DNA from: Flavobacteriales bacterium
GTDB lineage: Bacteria; Bacteroidota; Bacteroidia; Flavobacteriales_E; Vicingaceae
Reading direction: 5' to 3'
Assembly: GCA_002401955.1 (NCBI GenBank)
Contig: NVUQ01000003.1
Location: 49,991-113,990, forward strand
DNA: 64,000 nt
Under the pieces are notes generated by a model. It was not told the DNA's origin, ran no database searches, and saw only the letters and a program-made list of their open reading frames with translations. The position numbers were made by a program, and so were the translations under genes. Within the stretch, counting starts at the first letter, position 1. Every line of letters starts with the position of its first letter. Shown piece after piece: positions 49,335 through 59,204 of the stretch.

Positions 49335-50492
49335 TTATAAAGTACCTCTTTTTTCTTGTTCCCTTTCTATAGATTCAAATAATGCCTTAAAATTTCCAGC
49401 TCCAAAGCCTCTTGCTCCCATTCGTTGAATAATTTCAAAAAACAAGGTTGGTCTATCTTCTATAGGTTTTGTAAATATTTGTAATAAATACCCTTCTTCA
49501 TCAGCATCTATCATAATACCTAAACCTTTTAAAGTTTCTATATCTTCACGTAATTCATGACTATGTTCTTCTAACCTTCCAGGAACAGCTCTATAATACT
49601 CATCAGGTGGTGTACTTAAAAATTCTATTCCTCTTGCTCTTAATTTACCAACAGTACCAATAATATCATCGGTAGCTACAGCAATATGCTGTACTCCTGA
49701 ACCTTCATAAAAATCTAAGTACTCTTCAATTTGAGATTTTTTAGCTGCTTTTGCTGGTTCGTTAATCGGAAATTTAATTCTACCATTTCCATTACTCATT
49801 ACCTTACTCATTAATGCAGAGTATTCTGTGTGAATTTGTTTATCATCAAAAGATAAGAAGTTTTCAAAACCCATTACATCTTCATACCATTTTACCCAAA
49901 CATCCATTTGACCCCAACCAACATTACCAACCATATGGTCAATAAATTTTAAACCACAAGGCTCTGGATTGTAATCAGATTCCCATTTTACGAATCCTGG
50001 TAAAAATGCACCTTTGTAATTTTTACGTTCTACAAACATGTGCACTGTTTCTCCGTAAGTGTAAATTCCTGCTCTTACAACTTCACCATGTTCATCTGTT
50101 TCTACAGTTGGTTCCATGTATGATTTTGCTCCTCTAGAAGTCGTTTCTTTGTAAGCTTTTCTTGCATCTTCTACCCATAAAGCAATCACCTTAACCCCAT
50201 CACCGTGCTTAACGATATGATCGTTTATTGGAGATTTTGAATTTAAGGGTGTTGTTAAAATCAACTTGATTTTATCTTGTGTTAACACATAAGAAACCGA
50301 ATCTGTACTTCCTGTTTCTAATCCTTTATATGCATGCGATTGAAAGCCAAAGGCTGTTTTATAAAAGTGCGCTGCTTGTTTTGCATTACCTACATAAAAT
50401 TCTACATAATCTGTTCCTAACAGTGGAAGGAAATCTTGTGCTCCTTCAAATATTTTTTCTAATCCGTATTCTACGTTTTTTATATCACTCAT
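49335..50492 (-). CDS. hppD: 4-hydroxyphenylpyruvate dioxygenase
   Basis: Two VOC halves; FIDHMVGNVGWGQMDVWVKWYEDVMGF, GVQHIAVATDDIIGTV, EGYLLQIFTKPIEDRPTLFFEIIQRMGARGFGAGNFKALFESIEREQ. Confidence 0.97.
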   Translation of the reverse strand: MSDIKNVEYGLEKIFEGAQDFLPLLGTDYVEFYVGNAKQAAHFYKTAFGFQSHAYKGLETGSTDSVSYVLTQDKIKLILTTPLNSKSPINDHIVKHGDGVKVIALWVEDARKAYKETTSRGAKSYMEPTVETDEHGEVVRAGIYTYGETVHMFVERKNYKGAFLPGFVKWESDYNPEPCGLKFIDHMVGNVGWGQMDVWVKWYEDVMGFENFLSFDDKQIHTEYSALMSKVMSNGNGRIKFPINEPAKAAKKSQIEEYLDFYEGSGVQHIAVATDDIIGTVGKLRARGIEFLSTPPDEYYRAVPGRLEEHSHELREDIETLKGLGIMIDADEEGYLLQIFTKPIEDRPTLFFEIIQRMGARGFGAGNFKALFESIEREQEKRGTL

Positions 50493-50541
50493 AATTCTTT
50501 TTTTTAAAGACTCAAGATTTTAAGAGACAAGAGTAAAGACT

Positions 50542-50904
50542 TTAGCAGTCTAACTTGCCAATAAATCCAGAAATCATTTTTTGTAATTGTATTATTCTAC
50601 TTTCTAAATCTTCGAATTCATCCGAAGAAATATATTTTAATTTTTCTGCAATTATAATTTGTGTTTCCCATTCAAAAGCAGATCCAAGACTTATTTCAAG
50701 AAAGGTTCTAAAATGTTTTTCAGAACTTTTACTTGTCCCTTCAGCAATATTTGAAGGAATAGATACCGAACAACGATTTAATTGACTTATTAGACCATAT
50801 TTTTCTTTAGAAGGAAAAGTATTAGTCATTTTATACGTTTTAACAACGAGACCTAATCCATCTTGCCAAATTTTCAACTTTTTAAAGTTATGTCTATTCA
50901 TCAA
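50542..50904 (-). CDS. Four-helix-bundle (23S rRNA intervening-sequence-like) protein
   Basis: FKKLKIWQDGLGLVVKTYKMTNTFPSKEKYGLISQLNRCSVSIPSNIAEGTSKSSEKHFRTFLEISLGSAFEWETQIIIA. Confidence 0.92.
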   Translation of the reverse strand: MMNRHNFKKLKIWQDGLGLVVKTYKMTNTFPSKEKYGLISQLNRCSVSIPSNIAEGTSKSSEKHFRTFLEISLGSAFEWETQIIIAEKLKYISSDEFEDLESRIIQLQKMISGFIGKLDC

Positions 50905-50952
50905 TTATAAATCTTTTTTGTCTTGCATCTTGTTATCTACAAATCTTGCATC

Positions 50953-52110
50953 TTACCCAAGCCATGACTGAAAATAATCTCCATCTTGAATTTTAACTGC
51001 TTCTTCTGTTACCTTTAAAGGTGCAAAAGTATCTACCATAACTGCTAACTCTTCTGTTTCTGTATGTCCAATACTACGCTCCATCGCTCCAGGGTGTGGC
51101 CCGTGAGGGATTCCCGCTGGGTGCAATGTAATTTGTCCTTTATCAATGTTATTTCTACTCATAAAATCTCCATCAACATAATATAACACTTCATCAGAAT
51201 CTATATTACTATGATGATAAGGTGCCGGAATCGATTGTGGATGATAATCATACATACGAGGCACAAAAGAACATATTACAAAACCAGCAGCTTCAAATGT
51301 TTGATGTACTGGAGGCGGTTGATGCACTCTTCCTGTAATGGGTTCAAAATCATGAATAGAGAATTTATATGGATAATTATATCCATCCCACCCTACTACA
51401 CTAAAAGGATGTGCTGCATAAATATACTCATGCATCATATCTTCTTTTTTAACTTTTAACAAAAACTCTCCTGTTTCATCAAAAGTTTCTAGCTCTGTTG
51501 GAGGATGCATATCTCTCTCACAATAAGGAGAATGTTCTAAATGCTGACCGAAGTAGTTTCTATACCTTTTAGGTGTATAAATTGGACTTTTAGATTCAAC
51601 AATGAACAGGCGATTTTTTTCTGTATCAAAATCTATTTGATAGATCATTCCTCTCGGAATTACCAAATAATCTCCATACTCAAAATCAATATTACCTAAG
51701 TGTGTTCTTAGTTTACCTGTTCCTTCATGAATAAAAATAACTTCATCAGAATCGGTATTTTTATAAAAGTATGCTGTTAATGATTTTTTTGGACTAGCCA
51801 AAACAATATGACAGTCTTTATTAAATAATACTGTCTTTCTACTTTCTAAGAAATCATCTGTTGGCGGAACTTTAAACCCTTTTAAAGCGATAGATTTCAT
51901 ATTCTTTTCTACTGCAACTTTAGGTGCTACAGAATATGATTTAACAACCTCTTTAACCTGTGTTGGTCGTTGTGTATGATAAAGTAATGATGACATTCCA
52001 TCAAACCCTATTGTACCAAATAATTCTTCGTAATAAAATTTGTCCTCTGGACTTTTAAATACGGTATGTCTTTTTTTAGGAATGTTTCCTAATTTATGAT
52101 ATCGTGGCAT
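50953..52110 (-). CDS. hmgA: Homogentisate 1,2-dioxygenase
   Basis: MPRYHKLGNIPKKRHTVF, GYDFMSRNN-like GDFMSRNNIDKGQITLHPAGIPHGPHPGAMERSIG; adjacent to hppD. Confidence 0.93.
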   Translation of the reverse strand: MPRYHKLGNIPKKRHTVFKSPEDKFYYEELFGTIGFDGMSSLLYHTQRPTQVKEVVKSYSVAPKVAVEKNMKSIALKGFKVPPTDDFLESRKTVLFNKDCHIVLASPKKSLTAYFYKNTDSDEVIFIHEGTGKLRTHLGNIDFEYGDYLVIPRGMIYQIDFDTEKNRLFIVESKSPIYTPKRYRNYFGQHLEHSPYCERDMHPPTELETFDETGEFLLKVKKEDMMHEYIYAAHPFSVVGWDGYNYPYKFSIHDFEPITGRVHQPPPVHQTFEAAGFVICSFVPRMYDYHPQSIPAPYHHSNIDSDEVLYYVDGDFMSRNNIDKGQITLHPAGIPHGPHPGAMERSIGHTETEELAVMVDTFAPLKVTEEAVKIQDGDYFQSWLG

Positions 52111-52314
52111 AATTTAAAATTAATTAATAATTAGTAATTGATAATTAGTAATTGCCATCAATCATTCAGGATTTCTCTTGAGTTCTTGTTTTTCTCTTGT
52201 TTTATATTTTAGAATATAAAGATTCATTGTGCCGTAAAGTTACAAAAATGAGTTGAATTTAAAATTGATAATTTGATATTAGAAATTCAAACATTAATTT
52301 CAAATTTTCAACAT

Positions 52315-52755
52315 CTAATTATCTGCAGCAAACCACTCCGCATAAGAAGTTGGTGTTTCTCTTAACATTAAACTGTGTAGTTGAATATTTGCTGGAAGGT
52401 TTTCTTTTATCATTTTAGCAAAATCAACCAACATTAATTCGCAAGTTGGTTGATAAGGAACAATTATCAACTTATTCATAAACTCAAATTGCGATTTATC
52501 AATCTTCATCTTTTCGTTCAACACCAAAGAATGATCATATTCATCAACAATAAGTTCCTTAACAATATCCTTGATGATACCAAAATCAACCACCATTCCT
52601 TCATCAGAATCTGATGTATTTTCTTTTACATTTCCTAAAACAGTTACATCTAATTTATAAGAATGCCCGTGTATATTTTTACATGGACCATCATAACCTA
52701 ATAAGGCATGAGCCATTTCAAACTGAAATTCTTTGGTAATACGTATTACTGACAT
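52315..52755 (-). CDS. queD: 6-carboxytetrahydropterin synthase / 6-pyruvoyl-tetrahydropterin synthase-like
   Basis: FQFEMAHALLGYDGPCKNIHGHSYKLDVTV, VVDFGIIKDIVKELIVDEYDHSLVLN, PTCELMLVDFAKMI. Confidence 0.9.
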   Translation of the reverse strand: MSVIRITKEFQFEMAHALLGYDGPCKNIHGHSYKLDVTVLGNVKENTSDSDEGMVVDFGIIKDIVKELIVDEYDHSLVLNEKMKIDKSQFEFMNKLIIVPYQPTCELMLVDFAKMIKENLPANIQLHSLMLRETPTSYAEWFAADN

Positions 52756-52783
52756 AATGTTGATTTAGTGTACAAAGCTATAG

Positions 52784-52818
52784 AAAAAGCCTTTATCTAT
52801 AATCCATAGGGCTTTTTT
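52784..52818 (-). terminator. Possible terminator of the 52.9-58.9 kb operon
   Basis: AAAAAGCC...GGGCTTTTTT hairpin downstream of the ALDH stop on the minus strand. Confidence 0.45.
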
Positions 52819-52928
52819 ATTCCATGATTTTACTGATTTTATTCTCTCTATCATCTGGTTCAATTTTTCGCCTTAGTTAATGGTATTCACTACAACATTA
52901 GGCATACAAATCAACTGCATAACAGCCA

Positions 52929-54296
52929 TTAGGCTTTCTTCATATGATGGGCCTTGGGCTGAACAAATGCACGAATACCTTGTGATGAAAGGGTAGATCC
53001 AAACCCTGAATTTTTTCGTCCCGACCATGGAAGTTCAGGGCTAACCCGATCGCAACAATTCCAATAAACCGTTCCTGTATTCATTTTTTTTAATACCTCT
53101 GCTGCACGGTCATAACTGTTTGAAAATACGGCAGCAGTTAGTCCATACTCCGTATCGAGCATTAGCTCAATGGCCTCTTCATCATTGGCTACCTTCTGAA
53201 TTCCAACGATAGGTCCAAAGGATTCTTCCTGCATAATTTTCATAGCATGATTGGTATTAACAAGAACTGTTGGCTCATAAAAATAGCCATCACCATCAAG
53301 CATTTTTCCCCCACATTTCAGTTCTGCCCCTTTACTTATTGCATCCTGAACTTGCGTATCTAAAACCTTAAGCTGTTGTTTCCTTGTTAAGGGTCCAATA
53401 AAGGTATTCATGTTTGTTGGATCACCTATTTCATAGGTTTTTACTTCGTTTACAAATGCTTCAACAAAAGAATCATAAATATTTGCTGCTACATAAATGC
53501 GTTCCACCGCACAACAACTTTGACCGTTATTGTAAAAAGCCCCTTCAGCAGCATTAATGGCATTCAACTTTATGTCTTGAATATCATCCATTACATACAA
53601 GGGATCTTTACCTCCTAATTCCAGCTGAACCGGAAGCAGCTTATGTGCTACTGTTTTGGCAATTTCCCTTCCTGTTGCGTAAGATCCAGTAAAAAAGTAT
53701 CCCTGCACATCTAAAGATAATAAACATTGCCCCACTTCTTTCGCTCCAATAACACATTGAAAAACATTTTTAGGAATTCCTGCTAGCCACAGGTATTTTT
53801 CAAATTGTTTTCCCGTAAGGGAAGCATATTCTGAAGGTTTATATAAAACAGCATTTCCTGCCACCAAGGCATATAAAAAAATGTTGTACCCTACATTGTA
53901 TGGGAAATTCCAAGCAGAAATATTTACGATAACGCCCAAAGGTTCATAAGTTATCTTTTCATCAATGGGGGCTTGTTCCGATAACACTTCATCGGCCAAG
54001 TATTGCTCGGCATATTTGTTTAAATGGTCTATTCTATTTTGTGCTCCCTGTATTTCATTAATTGATTGCTGTATGGGTTTCCCCGTTTCAGCCGTCATTA
54101 TAGCTGCAAGCTCGGCTGTATTTTCCTGTACCAACTCACCAAACCTTGTTATGCATTTTAGCCGATGTGCTAGCGGTTGATTGCTCCAAGACCGTTGTCC
54201 TTCTTTGAGGGTTTCTAGCTTAGCCATAAGGCTTTCCTGAACATCCATTTCAAGGCTATCAATAATTTCTTCGGTTGCTGGGTTTATTATTTGCAT
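52929..54296 (-). CDS. NAD(P)-dependent aldehyde dehydrogenase
   Basis: NISAWNFPYNVGYNIFLYALVAGNAVLYKPSEYASLTG, VQLELGGKDPLYVMDD, AAEGAFYNNGQSCCAVERIYV. Confidence 0.95.
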   Translation of the reverse strand: MQIINPATEEIIDSLEMDVQESLMAKLETLKEGQRSWSNQPLAHRLKCITRFGELVQENTAELAAIMTAETGKPIQQSINEIQGAQNRIDHLNKYAEQYLADEVLSEQAPIDEKITYEPLGVIVNISAWNFPYNVGYNIFLYALVAGNAVLYKPSEYASLTGKQFEKYLWLAGIPKNVFQCVIGAKEVGQCLLSLDVQGYFFTGSYATGREIAKTVAHKLLPVQLELGGKDPLYVMDDIQDIKLNAINAAEGAFYNNGQSCCAVERIYVAANIYDSFVEAFVNEVKTYEIGDPTNMNTFIGPLTRKQQLKVLDTQVQDAISKGAELKCGGKMLDGDGYFYEPTVLVNTNHAMKIMQEESFGPIVGIQKVANDEEAIELMLDTEYGLTAAVFSNSYDRAAEVLKKMNTGTVYWNCCDRVSPELPWSGRKNSGFGSTLSSQGIRAFVQPKAHHMKKA

Positions 54297-54323
54297 GAAT
54301 CCATTTAAAATGATGTTATTATT

Positions 54324-55067
54324 TTAATTTATATGACTAAGAAATTTATCGTATAGTTTATCGGCATCAATCAACTCCCCTTTTAGTGTTGAAGAAAATT
54401 CGGGATGCCATTGAACGCCCATCACCTTTCCTTCGGGTTCTTTACAATAACCAAAAGCCTCTATTAACCCATCTGGTGAAGTGGCATACACCTCTAAATT
54501 TTTCCCCAATTGTTTTACGGCCTGATGATGGACGGTATTCACATGCGGGTCGTTTTCTTCTCGATACAATTCAGCTAATAATTTTCCTTTTGTAAAGATA
54601 ATCTTATGTTTAATGGTGTCGTACAATGCTGCGGAACGATGATTATTTGCAGCTGTATTTTGTGTTTGGGTATCCTGGTATAGCGTCCCTCCGAAATATA
54701 CATTCATAAGCTGTAAACCCCTGCAAATTCCTAAAACAGGTTTCGAGTTTTTAATGGCATAATCGAGAATCTTTAATTCGTATTGATCGCGGTAAGCATC
54801 TCCTTTCCACTTACCAATTGACTCTTCGCCATAGGTGATCGGTGCCAAATCTGCTCCTCCTTGAAATACAAAACCGTCCATCTCATCCAAGATATCTTTG
54901 AGGTACTCCTCCTTTACATCTGGAATAAGCACTGGAAGAATTCCTTTACGTGTAAGGTAATTCATCATCTCATTTTCAATGTAACTCAATGTTTTAGGAC
55001 CAAAATAATCCCGCTCCAAATTCGGATACATAAAACAAGCACTTATTCCAATTTTAATCATTGTCAT
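54324..55067 (-). CDS. Gamma-glutamyl hydrolase, class I glutamine amidotransferase-like (PuuD-like)
   Basis: FVFQGGADLAPITYGEE, PVLGICRGLQLMNVYFGGTLYQD, VNTVHHQAVKQLG, MGVQWHPEF. Confidence 0.93.
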   Translation of the reverse strand: MTMIKIGISACFMYPNLERDYFGPKTLSYIENEMMNYLTRKGILPVLIPDVKEEYLKDILDEMDGFVFQGGADLAPITYGEESIGKWKGDAYRDQYELKILDYAIKNSKPVLGICRGLQLMNVYFGGTLYQDTQTQNTAANNHRSAALYDTIKHKIIFTKGKLLAELYREENDPHVNTVHHQAVKQLGKNLEVYATSPDGLIEAFGYCKEPEGKVMGVQWHPEFSSTLKGELIDADKLYDKFLSHIN

Positions 55068-55070
55068 TTC

Positions 55071-56222
55071 TTATAAAGCCTCATTATACAATTTCCTAAA
55101 TGCGTCTCTACTCACGGGTTTAGGGTTAGAAGGATGACAGAAATCCATTGCTGCCAGCCGAGATAATTCTTCAATATGTTGTTGTTTCACATCAATTTCA
55201 GCAAGTTTAGTAGGCAAACCAATACGATTATTCATTTCAAAAAGATGGTTTACAATTTGTGCTCCTGATTGATTTCCTAAGCCCAAAGCTGCTCCCATTT
55301 TATCAAAGCGATTTTCAAAGCCTTCATAATTAAATCGCATTCCATAAGGTAGGCTCACGGCATTCGCCAAGCCATGGTGGGTGTCTAACAAACTCGATAG
55401 CGGATGTGCCAGACTATGCACTACACCTAAGCCTTTCTGGAAAGCCACTGCTCCCATGAGTGATGCAAGCATCATTTTAAACCTTGATGTTTTGTTTGGG
55501 TTATTTGTTGCCTCCACTAGGGATTCAGCAATTAATGTTATTCCTTCTAATGCAATTCCATCGCACATAGGGTGAAAGCCTTTGGCTAAGTACGCTTCCA
55601 TATTGTGTGTTAAGGCATCCATACCTGTAGCAGCGGTAATAAAAGGAGGCAAATCCATGGTTAACATCGGGTCGGCAAATACCATTTTTGCCATTAATTT
55701 GGGGTGAAACAATATTCGTTTTTTCTTCGTTTCATCTTCAGAAATAATGGCACTTCTTCCTACTTCACTCCCCGTACCAGAGGTTGTTGGTACCGTAATA
55801 AAATGCGGAACAGCTTCGGTTACATATTGATCGCCTCCTATAAGGTCATCATAATCAAACAAATCTCTTTTATGATAGGAGCGAAGGGCAACAGCTCGTG
55901 CTACATCCATCGCCACGCCTCCTCCTATTCCGATAATCGCATCGCACTTTGTTTCATGGAACAGTTCTCCTCCTGCAATGACATCAGATTTAATGGGGTT
56001 TTTATGGATGTCATTAAATACATCAACCGCAATCCCATTCCGTTTTAAATCATCAACAATTGCTTTAAAAAAAGGCAATTGAGCAACATTCGTATCGGTA
56101 ACCAAAAGAGCATGATTAAGCTTGTAGTCTTTTAAATAGGCTGGTAATTCTTTGATAACTCCTATGCCAAATCGTATGGGAGCAGGAAAGTTAAAGTTAT
56201 ATATCGTACTGAGGTCTAGCAT
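55071..56222 (-). CDS. Iron-containing (type III) alcohol dehydrogenase
   Basis: IGIGGGVAMDVARAVALRSYHKRDLFDYDD, ITVPTTSGTGSEVGRSAII, AATGMDALTHNMEAYLAKGFHPMCDGIALEG, GLGVVHSLAHPLSSLLDTHHGLANAVSLPYGMRFN. Confidence 0.95.
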   Translation of the reverse strand: MLDLSTIYNFNFPAPIRFGIGVIKELPAYLKDYKLNHALLVTDTNVAQLPFFKAIVDDLKRNGIAVDVFNDIHKNPIKSDVIAGGELFHETKCDAIIGIGGGVAMDVARAVALRSYHKRDLFDYDDLIGGDQYVTEAVPHFITVPTTSGTGSEVGRSAIISEDETKKKRILFHPKLMAKMVFADPMLTMDLPPFITAATGMDALTHNMEAYLAKGFHPMCDGIALEGITLIAESLVEATNNPNKTSRFKMMLASLMGAVAFQKGLGVVHSLAHPLSSLLDTHHGLANAVSLPYGMRFNYEGFENRFDKMGAALGLGNQSGAQIVNHLFEMNNRIGLPTKLAEIDVKQQHIEELSRLAAMDFCHPSNPKPVSRDAFRKLYNEAL

Positions 56223-56227
56223 TTTAT

Positions 56228-57595
56228 TTAAATAATTTCAAAATATCGTTTCAATTCCCAATCGGTCACTTCTTTACCAAACTGTCTCCATTCCCATTCA
56301 CGTGTGCCGGTAAAATGATCAACAAAAGTTTCACCAAATAGTTCTTTAGCCAATTTTGAATTTTTCATTTGCTCGGATGCTTCAAATAAATTGCTAGGCA
56401 ATTTTATCTTATTTTCTTCTTCATAACCATTGCCTATTGTTTTAGGAATATTCAGTTTGAGTTTATTTTTAACGCCATACAACCCACTGGCTAAGCAAGC
56501 CGCCATGGCTAAATAAGGATTTACATCTGATCCTACCACTCGATGTTCCACTCGGGCAGATTTTTCTCCTTGAGCCAGTATTCGCAAGGCAGTTGTTCTG
56601 TTATCTATCCCCCAAGAAAGTGTTGTTGGTGCCCAAGCTCCTTCAACCAGTCTTTTATAACTGTTGATGGTTGGGGCAAACATAGGAAGGATATATGGCA
56701 AACAATGTAATTGTCCAGCGACATAATGCTGCATCAGGTCACTCATATGATCTGCTTTGGTAGCATCAAAAAATAAATTATTTTTCTTGTTTGCATCCCA
56801 AAGGCTTTGGTGAATATGCCCACCACAACCGGGTAGATCACTACTTTGTTTGGCCATAAAACTTGCCAACACATTATGCTTATAGGCGATCTCCTTAACG
56901 CCACTTTTAAACAGCACCGATCGATCTGCCGCTTCCAGCACTGCAGCATATTGTATAGCCGCCTCATAAACCCCTGGGCCTGTTTCGGTATGTAATCCTT
57001 CTAATGGAATACCATAATCACCCATTAACTCAAAAAGGTCATGAAAAAAAGCACTGTTCTCTGATGCTCTTAACATGGAATAACCAAACATCCCTGAAGT
57101 TAGGGGTTTTGGTGGTGCATTCGGCTCAACAGCATCTTCATTGGGTTCATCTGACGACTTCATAAAATTAAACCACTCATACTCTTGCGAAAACATCGGA
57201 GAAAACCCCAATTCCTGGGCTTCAACAATTACATTTTTCAACAAATTTCTAGGGCACACAGGAAAATGTTCTCCATCCTTTTTTCTAAAATCTGCTAAAA
57301 AAAAGGGAACATCATCTTCCCATGGTACTTTCCTGTAAGTGCTAACATCGATGTGTGCTTCAATATCTGCATAGCCAGTATGCCAACCAGTTATTTTCGC
57401 ATTATCATAAGCAGCATCAACCATATCCCATCCAAAAACTACTGAACAAAAACCAAAATTACTTGCTAGGCTAGCAAGAAACTTATCCTTATGCATGTAC
57501 TTCCCTCTTAAAACACCATCAATATCCACTATAGCAACTTTTATTTTGCTGTGTGTGCTTTCTTTGATTGCTGCTATTATTTCGTCATTAGTCAT
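56228..57595 (-). CDS. Glutamine synthetase-like gamma-glutamyl-amine ligase (PuuA/GlnA4-type)
   Basis: IVDIDGVLRGKYMHKDKFL, FSQEYEWFNF, GLHTETGPGVYEAAIQYA, GCGGHIHQSLWD, PTINSYKRLVEGAWAPTTLSWGIDNRTTALRIL, ARVEHRVVGSDVNPYLAMAACLASGLYGV. Confidence 0.94.
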   Translation of the reverse strand: MTNDEIIAAIKESTHSKIKVAIVDIDGVLRGKYMHKDKFLASLASNFGFCSVVFGWDMVDAAYDNAKITGWHTGYADIEAHIDVSTYRKVPWEDDVPFFLADFRKKDGEHFPVCPRNLLKNVIVEAQELGFSPMFSQEYEWFNFMKSSDEPNEDAVEPNAPPKPLTSGMFGYSMLRASENSAFFHDLFELMGDYGIPLEGLHTETGPGVYEAAIQYAAVLEAADRSVLFKSGVKEIAYKHNVLASFMAKQSSDLPGCGGHIHQSLWDANKKNNLFFDATKADHMSDLMQHYVAGQLHCLPYILPMFAPTINSYKRLVEGAWAPTTLSWGIDNRTTALRILAQGEKSARVEHRVVGSDVNPYLAMAACLASGLYGVKNKLKLNIPKTIGNGYEEENKIKLPSNLFEASEQMKNSKLAKELFGETFVDHFTGTREWEWRQFGKEVTDWELKRYFEII

Positions 57596-57617
57596 AAGCT
57601 TAGTTCTAAGTATAAAT

Positions 57618-58946
57618 TTAGGTTTTTATTTTTTCTTCATTTTGATCAACAAACAGTACAAACCAACAATAAGAAAAAGCTATAATTCCAAAAAATATAA
57701 GTGCTATTATTAAATTGTAATAGGTCATGGCAATTATAGCTACGCTTGCTATGATTAAGGCAATTAACGGAAATGAAGGATACATGGGTACTTTAAAGGG
57801 GCGAGGCATTTCAGGTTCTTTCCTTCGCAATGCAAAAAAGGCCAGCATGGAAATAATGTATAGGCTTAAGGCACCAAAACAAGCAATGATAATAATCTCA
57901 CCCGTTTTCCCTGTAAATAAGGCGACTATTCCAATACACATGTTTACCATTAATGCGTTTGCTGGGGTTTTAAATTTTGGTTGCACCCTACCCAAAGCTT
58001 TGGGAGCATAGCCTACTCTACCAAACTCAAATGTACTTCTTCCTGAGGCCAATATTATTCCATGAAAAGAAGCTATCAAACCTAAAAGACCTATGCCGAT
58101 TAACAACTTATATAAGATGTGTCCGCTTGCTACCACCTGACCCATAGCTAATGGCAATGGTGAATCCGATGCTTCCATACTGTCAACTGGGTAAACAATT
58201 GCTTCCCAACCGCCCACACCCACAGCCGCTAAAAAGGTGATGATGCACAAGATTACTAGGGTAGAAATTGCAGCACTAAAGCCAATTAAAACACTGCGTT
58301 GCGGATTCACTGCTTCTTCAGCAACATTGGCTATTCCTTCAATGGCCAAGAAAAACCAAATGGCAAAAGGTATGGCCGCAAAGATGCCTGAAATACCATT
58401 GGGTAATGGATTTTTTTGAAGGTTACTCATTTCAAACTCAGGCAAGGTTACTCCTGCAAAAATCAACAATTCAATAACGGCCAAAATCGTAATTATCAAT
58501 TCAAAAGAGGCGGCAATTTTAACCCCAATAATATTAATGGCAGTAAAAATTAAATAGGCTACAATGGCAAATATCATGGTATCAACAGATGGATATAAAA
58601 GGTTTAGGTATGCACCAATGGCTGCAGCAATGGCTGGTGGAGCAAAAATAAATTCGATGTTTTGTGCCATCCCGGCAACAAAGCCCATTTTTTTTCCGAG
58701 TCCTCTATTGGCATATTCAAAAGCCCCTCCGGCTCTTGGTATTGCACAAGCCATTTCGGTATAACTAAAGGTAAAAGTAAGGTACATGATGATGATAAAG
58801 AAGGTGGCTATGGCCAATCCGTACGTCCCTCCTTCTGCCAAGCCAAGGTTCCATCCGAAGTACATCCCAGAGATAACATAACCTACACCAAGACCCCATA
58901 ACATGAGTGGGCTTAAGGTTTTTTTTAGCTTGTTGTTCTTGTCCAT
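57618..58946 (-). CDS. APC-superfamily amino acid/ethanolamine permease-like transporter
   Basis: LMLWGLGVGYVISGMYFGWNLGLAEGGTYGLAIATFFIIIMYLTFTFSYTEMACAIPRAGGAFEYANRGLGKKMGFVAGMAQNIEFIFAPPAIAAAIGAYL; resembles ethanolamine permeases. Confidence 0.88.
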   Translation of the reverse strand: MDKNNKLKKTLSPLMLWGLGVGYVISGMYFGWNLGLAEGGTYGLAIATFFIIIMYLTFTFSYTEMACAIPRAGGAFEYANRGLGKKMGFVAGMAQNIEFIFAPPAIAAAIGAYLNLLYPSVDTMIFAIVAYLIFTAINIIGVKIAASFELIITILAVIELLIFAGVTLPEFEMSNLQKNPLPNGISGIFAAIPFAIWFFLAIEGIANVAEEAVNPQRSVLIGFSAAISTLVILCIITFLAAVGVGGWEAIVYPVDSMEASDSPLPLAMGQVVASGHILYKLLIGIGLLGLIASFHGIILASGRSTFEFGRVGYAPKALGRVQPKFKTPANALMVNMCIGIVALFTGKTGEIIIIACFGALSLYIISMLAFFALRRKEPEMPRPFKVPMYPSFPLIALIIASVAIIAMTYYNLIIALIFFGIIAFSYCWFVLFVDQNEEKIKT

Positions 58947-59091
58947 CTAATTTTAAAATTATGGAAATAAATCTTGATGAACATCAAACCTTGTTATTTT
59001 TTTACGCTCTGTTATGAGTAAGTTAACAAAGGTGTCGGAAGCTTCTTATATTTGGGTTTGTGGAGGGCGGAATTTGAATTCATAAAACATA

Positions 59092-59130
59092 TAAAAAGCC
59101 CACCCTACATTTGTAGAATAGGCTTTTATC
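59092..59130. terminator. Intrinsic terminator-like hairpin
   Basis: AAAAGCC-cacc-CTACATTTGTAG-aata-GGCTTTT. Confidence 0.6.
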
Positions 59131-59204
59131 ACCTCTGAAAAAAACTCATTTTTTTATTTGTACGGAGGTCTACTCAGTATTGTACATTGGTATTAACCAG
59201 CGTT

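Noticed and set aside
50542-50904. Diversity-generating retroelement Avd
   Set aside because: No reverse transcriptase, template repeat or variable repeat is visible nearby; the generic four-helix-bundle family is sufficient.
55704-56048. Plus-strand 114-aa ORF
   Set aside because: Antisense to the iron alcohol dehydrogenase with intact motifs.
57727-58901. Several plus-strand ORFs (57727-58011, 58237-58419, 58564-58764, 58662-58901)
   Set aside because: Antisense to the APC permease; no independent evidence.
52929-58946. Canonical putrescine (Puu) operon
   Set aside because: No PuuB-type FAD oxidase or PuuE transaminase in the run; an iron alcohol dehydrogenase occupies that step.
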